A stretch of DNA of 26,057 bases from a virus. A program made the translations under genes and the position numbers. The notes beneath the pieces are model-generated. The model had not been told where the DNA came from and ran no database searches. It saw only the letters and a list, made by a program, of their open reading frames with translations. This document shows, piece after piece, positions 19,801 through 26,057 of this stretch (positions within the stretch are counted from its first letter, which is position 1; the number at the start of each line of letters is the position of its first letter). The DNA lies in IMG/VR virus record IMGVR_UViG_3300048126_000058, positions 1-26,057 of that record. The stretch is one strand, 5' to 3'.

Positions 19801-22800
19801 TAGTTCAGTAGGCTCCATAATTTCAGAAGCTTTATTCATAAGCCCTTTAAATGCTGCACTTGCACCACGCACTACACTTCCAGTAGCGTAAGCAGGTCTG
19901 GGTGCAGACTTTTCAAACTCTGGAATAAATTCTCCAAATACATCTTTTTGGGTTTTTCTTAAACTTCTTCTATAGTGAGTAACATAATCATCACCTAAAA
20001 TTTGTTTACCGAAATAACTACCAGAAACTAAAGGTGCTTTGTTTCCAAGAGTAGGTACAATTCCTTGCTGTATTAAACTTAAAGCATCTGAAGCCGCAGG
20101 GCCGAACGGAAGAGTAGCGTAAGCTAAGTTACTTTTTGAATACTTAGCAGCAGTCTGAGCACGTTTTAAACTGTCAAGCAACAAACCATTACCGCCCCAA
20201 CGTGCAATAGCTTCTTTAGTGATTTCAAACTCAGTTTTGTTTCTTTCGTTTTCGCCTCCTGTACGGGCGTAGTTAGTCCAACGAGCCATTCCAGTCATTA
20301 TGGCACCCGCAGCTAAGAGCTTAGGAGCATTGCGCTTAGGAGCCTTTATCATAGCTTTAGTGGCACCTTTAAGCACAGTGTTACTGAATGCAGCAGGATA
20401 GCTAAGCAGTTGGAACATTACAGCAGTTTTAGGGTTTGAAAACAACAAAGGCTTAATGCCCGACATAGCAGTAGGCTGTAATACTACAGAGTTTGTATAA
20501 CGTGCAGCACCTCCTAAAAAATCAGTCTTATAAAAATCATTGTCTGTTTTAGCGCCGCTGTTATGCCAGTCAACCGCTTTCTTCCAATCAATTCCTAGCT
20601 CTGCTAGTTCGCCAGCCAATACTTCGCCGTCTGAATCTAAAGTTTTATTTTTGTAACGACTAGCAAGCTTTGTAATATTATCATTAATAAGATTCTTACC
20701 GCTTGCAAAAGAAACATTTTGTACAAATTTAGTCCACTGGTCAAGAAGCGTAATACGGAAAAACTTATTACTTGCAGTTTGCATTCCTTCAGAAACTAAC
20801 TCATCGCCTGCTAACCTGTCGCCTACCTGTGCAAGCGCTTGGTCTACATGGATGCTAAAGTTACGCATTTCAGACAAAGCTTCTTTTGCGGTTAAGCCGT
20901 TCTCTGTCATCAGTTTAGACTGCATGTCTTTAGTAATTGTTTTATGTGAGGTGTTTAAAGCTTCTTTAAATCCTTTTACAGAATTCACTGCGCCTGCTTT
21001 ACCAATGTTAATAAACACTTCCGTCAAACTTGATAACGTAGCCAAGCCTAACAAAGCTACACGGTTAGTAAAGCTATAAGCATCTACGGCTGTTTGAGCA
21101 GTTTTACCGTATCTTTCCATGCCCTCGCCTGTAGCAGTACGATATAGTTTTTCTAGCTGACGCTCCATTTTAGGCGTGAAGTTTTCTCCGCTATTCGTCA
21201 TCTCCTTACGTATGCGGTTAATGTAAAAACCTTTAAACTGTTCAAAGTTATTTACACCAAGTACACGGTGTTTAGCTACAGACTTACCAGCCTGATAAGT
21301 ATAAGCATGCAATGCACCTAAAACATCAGAGTTTAAAAACTCTTCAAAGTCTGCATCGTTTCCAATGGTATCAATTTTACGCTTGGCTGAAAAGAAATAA
21401 CCGCCTGAAGTTCCTTGGTCTACTTGATTCTTAACATCCAACATATTATTTACAGTTCGCCGAGCTTCTGCTTTACCCATACCAGCTTTTTGTACAAACA
21501 AATCTACTAGCTTATTAGGATTAGACTCAATAGCGCTACGGCTCCACATACGAGGAACATAGTTATCTACCAGCTTATCAATAACACCGATGTCATTAAG
21601 CTGTACACCCATTTCATTATACAAAGCTTTTGCTTCTGTGGCTGCCTTTGCAATAGCTGAGTTTGTTTCATCATCAAACTGAGGATGATTAATTGTTTTT
21701 TCGCTACGCATACTTTTGCTTAGTGCATCGTTTATATCTGTAGCAAGTTTAGTGTCCATCTCACTTAACGAAAGAGAGTCAACAATAACACGGAAGCGCT
21801 CATTAAACTTTCCAGTAACTTCGCGTTGCACTTCTGACAAATCTTTTTGAACTACTTCATCTTGTACTTTATATTTTATTCCAAACTCATGGCTTAGTTT
21901 TTTCTGTAGCTGCGCTGCGGTTCCAGAAAACTTTGTAATAGGCGATAGAATGCCTGCTCCCTTGCCTAAAAAGTTTCCCGATAGGTCAGAAGCTATAGTA
22001 TACAAGCCTTGTTTTATACGGCTTGTCTGGCCTTCTACAGTGCTTTCAGCATCAGCAGCAGCTCTAATCATTGCTAAAATTTCTTTACGTGTTTTTTCGC
22101 CGCCACCCAAATCTTCGGCAAACTTAGAAGCTGCTGTATTTAATGCATCATCTGCACCTTCTACAGTTTTTGCTATTGAACCTTCAGGGCCGCTAATACG
22201 CAAGGCTTCTTCGATTACATTTCCGCCGGATGCAGGAATAAGCTCACCCTCAAGAGCTTCATCAAAATACTGATTAGCTTCTCTAACTGAAAGCTCTTTA
22301 GCAGGTTTAGTTCCGTCTCTAAAATATTTATTAGCTAATTTAGAGCCAGCGGCATATAACCCCATACCAGCTACAGCACCTATAGATGTCCCAAAAACTG
22401 TTTCTGAAACGCTATAATCATCTTTAATATCCGCAGCAATGTTTAACTCTTGTTGTATGTGTGCGTCTGCTCCCCCATAAGTAGCGCCAATAAGTGCAGA
22501 AGCCTTATAAGGATTTTTAGATTGTGCAGCAGCAGTAGCTCTTACAGCATTCATAAGAGTTCTTGAGGCTGCTTGTTGTGCAGTTTTACGTGCTGCTAAT
22601 CCCGCAGCGGCACTTGTACCCCCCGTAGTTACTCCTGAAAGCAGAGAACCAAAGGTCAATACATTTTCTGGACTAAACACAACATCAGCAGAATAGTCTC
22701 CAACAGCCTCTAGTCTTTCCCCCAAGCCTGAAATTTCAGCCTTGTCCCAACGAGTTTTCATTGTTCTAAAAGCTTTCTTTACATTTTCAGGTGCATTTTC

Positions 22801-23130
22801 CATTGCTTTAGCAAGAGCAAGCGGCGCACCTAAACGCATAGTTAGGTCACGCATGTACTCAGCAGGGTCAGTAGTTTGACCGGTAGCTGCTTGGTCAATG
22901 ATATAGCTGCCTAACCCTTGTTCTTCAGCCAAGTAATCTGTAAGGACTTCAAAACTTGATAAAACTACTTCATCGTTTTCCCAATCAGTTACCGAGTAAT
23001 CTGGCGGAGTAAAAATATTTTCACCAGATTCCATAATTCCTCGTTCACTTCCCTCTCCTTCTGTATATAATTCCCAATCAGAGCCATCGTAAGCTGAACC
23101 TGTATAAGTGTTTGAGTTTTCTTCTTTCAT
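16831..23130 (-). CDS. Giant internal virion / polyvalent protein with ART-PolyVal-like and LysM domains, 2099 aa
   Basis: ATG 23130 follows AAAAGG by about 11 nt. The N-terminal half (to about 1080) is mostly helical with Ala/Gly-rich segments and resembles the large internal virion (DNA-ejection) proteins of podoviruses; no transglycosylase motif is seen. Residues about 1357-1596 look like the ART-PolyVal ADP-ribosyltransferase module: VYRVVSSYEN, REVGTHVGTKGSA, GYINVKKPLIVEED, LGFDSIKYRN, then SYILFEPEQFKLSS and DPRHGF. Residues about 1619-2015 contain GFFSAAHKAALQLEG, ELEWTGVAEKF, VDEIQSDAQQEGKKLGY, LQGLRKAMMTAAEEGYD and ITKKMREDILKGLPMF, typical of polyvalent proteins in marine phages and prophages. 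LysM lies at 2028-2072 (YVIQKGDTLSQIARDEGMT). It is packed with structural genes, so is probably carried in the virion and may modify host targets on entry (inference). It ends at TAA with the same frame open beyond. Confidence 0.8.
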   Translation of the reverse strand: MKEENSNTYTGSAYDGSDWELYTEGEGSERGIMESGENIFTPPDYSVTDWENDEVVLSSFEVLTDYLAEEQGLGSYIIDQAATGQTTDPAEYMRDLTMRLGAPLALAKAMENAPENVKKAFRTMKTRWDKAEISGLGERLEAVGDYSADVVFSPENVLTFGSLLSGVTTGGTSAAAGLAARKTAQQAASRTLMNAVRATAAAQSKNPYKASALIGATYGGADAHIQQELNIAADIKDDYSVSETVFGTSIGAVAGMGLYAAGSKLANKYFRDGTKPAKELSVREANQYFDEALEGELIPASGGNVIEEALRISGPEGSIAKTVEGADDALNTAASKFAEDLGGGEKTRKEILAMIRAAADAESTVEGQTSRIKQGLYTIASDLSGNFLGKGAGILSPITKFSGTAAQLQKKLSHEFGIKYKVQDEVVQKDLSEVQREVTGKFNERFRVIVDSLSLSEMDTKLATDINDALSKSMRSEKTINHPQFDDETNSAIAKAATEAKALYNEMGVQLNDIGVIDKLVDNYVPRMWSRSAIESNPNKLVDLFVQKAGMGKAEARRTVNNMLDVKNQVDQGTSGGYFFSAKRKIDTIGNDADFEEFLNSDVLGALHAYTYQAGKSVAKHRVLGVNNFEQFKGFYINRIRKEMTNSGENFTPKMERQLEKLYRTATGEGMERYGKTAQTAVDAYSFTNRVALLGLATLSSLTEVFINIGKAGAVNSVKGFKEALNTSHKTITKDMQSKLMTENGLTAKEALSEMRNFSIHVDQALAQVGDRLAGDELVSEGMQTASNKFFRITLLDQWTKFVQNVSFASGKNLINDNITKLASRYKNKTLDSDGEVLAGELAELGIDWKKAVDWHNSGAKTDNDFYKTDFLGGAARYTNSVVLQPTAMSGIKPLLFSNPKTAVMFQLLSYPAAFSNTVLKGATKAMIKAPKRNAPKLLAAGAIMTGMARWTNYARTGGENERNKTEFEITKEAIARWGGNGLLLDSLKRAQTAAKYSKSNLAYATLPFGPAASDALSLIQQGIVPTLGNKAPLVSGSYFGKQILGDDYVTHYRRSLRKTQKDVFGEFIPEFEKSAPRPAYATGSVVRGASAAFKGLMNKASEIMEPTELSNINASKISELTEGMIDGKAIESVSRNIDSEITSAQAAGKISFADYELYELAEANVVQAMKYNQKTQEEIISNPLFSEIVEETDVLKSNEKLYDFQKSLGYDDEQILALKTIESIDKNTGQNNIIFEKVNNQVKNIKAFYDKAKIKVSPEEIEKASVNKYDEDSLDFMHDYFRNEIKKTFPLLSDKGAFELSKNAIVKVAAKGDVNFSRFKTPNISAKAEESVLLSPEARKKAQEKYIEDSENKNTVYRVVSSYENADSNISFPFAREVGTHVGTKGSADKVMIRDLALEFTGNDEKAAMSLMKQYIGTSANPKPEAYDKFFNYVSTELKKSNKTIRPYTMQEGYINVKKPLIVEEDMPSWRAEYIIQDMESISTIIKAAKSQGAKISEEDIDMIDILQIESDDYVKYIGADTKPYSTPLEKVEMDLQRAEFNMKFKDFINKLGFDSIKYRNTAEPSYAGEDPYSYILFEPEQFKLSSSKSFNTKDPRHGFVLGGAVKTITKGAKAFAPKMDSGFFSAAHKAALQLEGSKPRPGQSFLNELKKKESVSDEELEWTGVAEKFGNNKPVTKEEVLQHFEESGFDFDVYTGKPSTKKEEVIDDIPTDTFADNLDEDDAFWAWAEENYPHDVDMLDDLVDNPEQFDAWFTSKKAEFEKGAGDFKTVDIHLDYAFEGRDTQNYRELVFALPSKFKKVDSDYKHMHFPDIANPVAHVRLADIDQTDDAFAKTLLVDEIQSDAQQEGKKLGYITKEQAQQRANKAEELESRRQEIVNSTLSEEEKNNRLEALLDEASEQGMTSDGGVPDLPFKSEKRWALQGLRKAMMTAAEEGYDQVALTTGRMQAERNAKDVDAGEGKKFLDFYDKTLMKLWKNNFAKKYDTEIKMVEYKQNEETIKLPTLAITKKMREDILKGLPMFAEGGYVIQKGDTLSQIARDEGMTIAEIAKLNNIQDVNKIYAGQTLTFGQDMSTDISNKAEIIKESEPVIESKQVLF

Positions 23131-23160
23131 TAATGCTGTACCTTTTGGTTAGGTTTTTGC

Positions 23161-25104
23161 TTAAAGATTGCTATAGCTTTCTAAATACTTATTTCTTAAA
23201 GCTACAAAGTTAGCTTTTGCTACTGCGATTCTTCTTTTTAAATTTTTACTAGCATTAGGCGCTTCTACTATTTTAGGGTCGGCTGCTTCAGCTTCTAACT
23301 TTGCTATCAATTCTGAGGCTTTATTAAGCTCTGAATACTCTTTATGCTGAGGAGAAGACCACTTTAAGCCTCTAGCTGTTTTTACTTTAGGCTTTCCTTC
23401 AGGAGCAGGAACTTCAGACAGTCCTAAAGTTGTTACGTCTTTCACACCAGTTTTAGATGTAGCAGCTTTAACGCCCTTAATAGTTTGTTTTGCTGTTGAA
23501 GAGTTTTTATCTTGTAACTCTTCTATTACTTTAGCTTCAGCATAAGCAAGCATTCCGGCTTTACCGCCCTTATATTCTCTAGGGTTTAGTCTATTATCTA
23601 CAGCGTATTTTACAGCAAGAAAAGATTTAGTAGCTCTTACTCTACTTGGAGCTTCTTGTGCTCCTTCTCCAGTAAAATAGTTCATGCTAAAAAACTGGGT
23701 TTCAATATCATTTCTTTTTTCTACGTCTTGAATACCTTTTAAGTTATCATATAAAAATACACCGTTAGAAACAATTTTAGAAATTCCTAAATTCCCAGAA
23801 GCAAGTTTGTCTGAAATCGTGTCTATTTTAAACATCGTGTTAAAAGGATTACCCAAACCAGAAATAGGCATTCTTTGTGCAGTGTCATTTTTTAACGAGT
23901 CGTGAATCATAGAAGCTTGAATTTCAGCACCGTCACTTAAAGTTCCCCAACCTTCAAACTTAGCTTGATATCCACCTTGAGTTATATATCCTGCCATTTC
24001 ATTATATCTAGATTCTACTTCAACTTTAAAATTAGGGTCAGTAGGATAATACTTATCACGAACACTTTCTATTACAAGCTCTTCGATTTCTGCAAATCTT
24101 GCAGGGTTTGAGTTTCTTAACTTAACAGTTCCTAGTTCAGTGTTGTCGTTTTTAATTTGTATCGCTACATTATTATCAAAATCTTGCTGTACTCCTAATG
24201 TTTCAGGAGATGCAGAGTTATATGCACTTCCATCTGCAAAAACAAAACCGGCGGTAACAGTCTTACCATCTACCCCTACTTGAGTAACTTGATATATTTC
24301 GTGTTCAACAAAATCTCCAGTTGCAGTAGGAACTTTTATTGTTCTTGCTGTGTCGCTTACTACTGGCGAAGGAACACCAAGTTTTAAATCTTTTTCTGTG
24401 TAGTTTTCAGCTATAAACTCAGCTACACCTGCGTTTTGAGCTTTGTTGTAGCTGTTTATCAACTCCCTTTGTTTTTCTGCTTTATCTAGGAATGTGCTGG
24501 TTGAAAGTATACCATCAGCAGGCTTGCCGGTAAGTCCGTCTAGCCCTAAACCTTTTATAATACTTCCTGTAAAACCTACTTCTTTCTTTTTATTCTCTAA
24601 GTATTTTTCATAGGCTGCTTTGTTTCCGCTAGACAAATAAACTTTGTTAGCTTCTTTTCGGCTTTCCCACTGCTCTTGTAGAGTAGGCAAGTATGCTTTA
24701 GATGTTTTGTTTAATAACATCTGAAAATCGGCTTCGTTATAAGTTCCTTTAGGCCCATATTGACCTCTAAGATGTGCTTCAACGGATGAATTAGCAACAC
24801 CCTGCAAATACTTTAACTCTCCTCCCGGAGCTTGCTGGGCAGTTTGAAAAGTAGTGTTCCAATCTTTTGCTTCTTGTTCGAGCTGTCCGAGCATAATTTT
24901 ATTTTGAGCAGCTTTTTCATTTTCTAAAAAAGCTTCTTGCCTTTGAGAAAAAATATCTGAAACAACATCTGACCCTATTTTTACAGCAACAGACTTCCAT
25001 AGGTCTTTGTTTCGTTCTTTTTTTGCTTGGCTTCTAAGCTTATCATTCCTTTTACGGATGTCAGCTAAAAGACTTTCACCGTATGCAATTGAATCTTGTG
25101 CCAT
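23161..25104 (-). CDS. Putative internal virion protein, 647 aa
   Basis: ATG 25104 follows GAAGGA. The sequence begins MAQDSIAYGESLLADIRKRN and is helical and charged throughout its first 180 residues (LRSQAKKERNKDLWK, SQRQEAFLENEKAAQNKIML), with a central region of mixed strands and a lysine-rich end. There is no catalytic motif. Its size and its place immediately upstream of the giant late protein parallel T7 gp15, the middle component of the DNA-ejection apparatus; the assignment rests on position and composition, not on sequence identity. It is 30 nt from the giant gene, so both are likely transcribed together. Confidence 0.65.
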   Translation of the reverse strand: MAQDSIAYGESLLADIRKRNDKLRSQAKKERNKDLWKSVAVKIGSDVVSDIFSQRQEAFLENEKAAQNKIMLGQLEQEAKDWNTTFQTAQQAPGGELKYLQGVANSSVEAHLRGQYGPKGTYNEADFQMLLNKTSKAYLPTLQEQWESRKEANKVYLSSGNKAAYEKYLENKKKEVGFTGSIIKGLGLDGLTGKPADGILSTSTFLDKAEKQRELINSYNKAQNAGVAEFIAENYTEKDLKLGVPSPVVSDTARTIKVPTATGDFVEHEIYQVTQVGVDGKTVTAGFVFADGSAYNSASPETLGVQQDFDNNVAIQIKNDNTELGTVKLRNSNPARFAEIEELVIESVRDKYYPTDPNFKVEVESRYNEMAGYITQGGYQAKFEGWGTLSDGAEIQASMIHDSLKNDTAQRMPISGLGNPFNTMFKIDTISDKLASGNLGISKIVSNGVFLYDNLKGIQDVEKRNDIETQFFSMNYFTGEGAQEAPSRVRATKSFLAVKYAVDNRLNPREYKGGKAGMLAYAEAKVIEELQDKNSSTAKQTIKGVKAATSKTGVKDVTTLGLSEVPAPEGKPKVKTARGLKWSSPQHKEYSELNKASELIAKLEAEAADPKIVEAPNASKNLKRRIAVAKANFVALRNKYLESYSNL

Positions 25105-25106
25105 GT

Positions 25107-25706
25107 TTACTGTCCTTCAGGTTGTGCCATAAGGCTAGGTTGTGCAGGTGTTGTTTCTTCTACTGGTGATTCTAAGGGAGCTTCTGGTTTTTCTAACAAG
25201 CTAACTTCCGGAAGCTCTACTATATCAGCGGTCATTTCTTCAGTTAAAAAACCTTGTGGAAGCATACCGCTTTCTGTAGCGGCATCTCTAAGTTTTTGCA
25301 AAGAAGCCTCTTCCATATCAACTCCAAAGACATCGCCTTCTTCTTCATCGTTGTCAATCTTAATGTCTAGGTCTAAACGCTCAGCAAGTGCAATAAGCAT
25401 ATAAGCTAAAGGCTCAGCAAGCATCATCATTAGGTCAGGATTAAACTTGCCTTGTTGAAACTGGTCAAATAATAAGACCTGTACAATGCTCATTACTGGG
25501 ACACCCTTAGATATTCCAGTCATTAAAGCTATGTAGGTTTCATCTTCAGTTACAAAGTCCCACATATACATACTAGCTTCGTGTACATTAGTAAACTCTG
25601 GAGGTCTTTCATACGGAGCAGGATTTTCCGGGTCTGTAGTAAGCGACTGGCCCGGAATAGGTCTGTTCATTTTAGACACTTCTTCCATATATACTTCTTC
25701 TTCCAT
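25107..25706 (-). CDS. Late virion-associated hypothetical protein, 199 aa
   Basis: GGAGGT lies 9 nt before ATG 25706 and supports this start over an internal ATG at 25670 (MNRPIPGQSL). The N-terminal third reads NRPIPGQSLTTDPENPAPYE then RPPEFTNVHEASMYMWDFV, a pattern I recognise from uncharacterised late proteins of marine phages. The middle contains two hydrophobic stretches (SIVQVLLFDQF, MMMLAEPLAYMLIALAERL). The tail is acidic and Pro-rich. It overlaps the partial upstream gene by one base (TAATG) and ends two bases before the 647-aa gene. Perhaps an inner-virion or assembly component; not certain. Confidence 0.65.
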   Translation of the reverse strand: MEEEVYMEEVSKMNRPIPGQSLTTDPENPAPYERPPEFTNVHEASMYMWDFVTEDETYIALMTGISKGVPVMSIVQVLLFDQFQQGKFNPDLMMMLAEPLAYMLIALAERLDLDIKIDNDEEEGDVFGVDMEEASLQKLRDAATESGMLPQGFLTEEMTADIVELPEVSLLEKPEAPLESPVEETTPAQPSLMAQPEGQ

Positions 25707-26057
25707 TACGCTGTACCTCCAATTCCTCTAGCCATTGTTTGTGTATAGAAATTAGCGCCAGCTCCAAAGGGTGCCAAGTTATAAAAATCAGTACCCGCAA
25801 GCTGAACTTGCATGGCTCTATCGTTAATTTCTGGAGAGCCGTAAGTTCCTGCTGGGGCTGTATCAAACTGAGCAACAGCGCCGTAGTACACTTTAGCACC
25901 TTCAGGCTTAGCTTCTAAACCTATGTTTTGAAATAGTCGCTGTTTGCCTAGCCCTACTATTTCGTCTGGTATTTTAGCTACTTGCTCGCCAAGGTAGTCT
26001 TTACCTTCTTCAAATACGGCTTCACCTAAAGGTCTGTCGTCAAGAAACTCTTTATAT
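25706..26057 (-). CDS. 3' part of a late gene continuing beyond the right edge
   Basis: The frame is open from the window edge to a TAA at 25706-25708, giving the last 117 residues. It includes KEFLDDRPLGEAVFEEGKD, FQNIGLEAKPEGAKVYYGAV and the C-terminus FGAGANFYTQTMARGIGGTA. A GTG at 25889-25891 could begin a short ORF, but the frame continues well upstream with coding-like sequence, so it is the end of a longer gene. In a T7-like order a gp14-type internal virion protein would sit here; not shown by sequence. Confidence 0.7.
   Translation of the reverse strand, partial: YKEFLDDRPLGEAVFEEGKDYLGEQVAKIPDEIVGLGKQRLFQNIGLEAKPEGAKVYYGAVAQFDTAPAGTYGSPEINDRAMQVQLAGTDFYNLAPFGAGANFYTQTMARGIGGTA

Noticed and set aside
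25706-25891. Independent 61-codon gene starting at GTG 25891
   Set aside because: The same frame is open to the window edge with coding-like sequence, so the GTG is an internal valine of a longer gene.
1-26057. tRNA genes, CRISPR arrays, integrase/att sites and a phage RNA polymerase
   Set aside because: Looked for by eye; nothing with cloverleaf structure, regular spaced repeats or the relevant protein motifs was found. They could exist outside the window.

Overview
This window is a piece of a tailed-phage genome, most likely a lytic marine podovirus-type phage. It has a T7-style replication set: single-polypeptide primase-helicase, family A DNA polymerase, a single-stranded DNA-binding protein, an endonuclease I-type resolvase and a PD-(D/E)XK exonuclease. 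To this it adds marine-phage accessory genes (class II B12-dependent ribonucleotide reductase, two MazG-type proteins, a DUF932 protein). No integrase, repressor, phage RNA polymerase, tRNA or CRISPR array is visible. The host is not identifiable. Strong AAGGAG-type ribosome sites and sigma70-like promoters point to a bacterium with ordinary housekeeping transcription, and a Gram-negative marine host is only an inference.

Layout. From 1 to 2510 (+ strand) lie about a dozen very small, tightly packed genes, mostly unrecognised. They are punctuated by three long intergenic hairpins (71-120, 1088-1133, 2522-2577) that share a TTACGAA element. From 2620 to 4692 a sigma70-like promoter precedes an unknown gene, a DUF932 protein, two MazG-like NTP pyrophosphohydrolases and a tiny membrane protein. 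From 4696 to 11362 a second strong promoter leads into the replication and recombination block: SSB, primase-helicase, DNA polymerase, two PD-(D/E)XK nucleases, endonuclease I and a DUF3310 protein. From 11362 to 12214 there are six tiny overlapping genes, two of them membrane proteins. From 12214 to 14329 come the ribonucleotide reductase and a small trailing gene.

At 14319-14329 the + strand genes meet the - strand late genes tail to tail with an 11-nt overlap. Read right to left on the - strand, the late region has the truncated end of a gene entering from beyond the window, a 199-aa presumed virion protein, a 647-aa internal virion-type protein and a giant 2099-aa internal-virion/polyvalent protein. 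Then follow an in-frame downstream ORF, an M15 peptidase endolysin, a 3-TM holin and three small very lysine-rich proteins.

The most interesting object is the giant late protein. Its N-terminal half looks like a DNA-ejection or internal virion protein. Its C-terminal third carries an ADP-ribosyltransferase-like module of the ART-PolyVal kind, a further polyvalent-protein type module and a LysM domain. It ends at a TAA after which the same frame stays open for another 338 codons with coding-like, internally repeated sequence and no obvious start codon. This suggests stop-codon readthrough, a recent nonsense mutation, or fission of a roughly 2438-residue protein. Function assignments come from motif reading by eye; no database search was possible.
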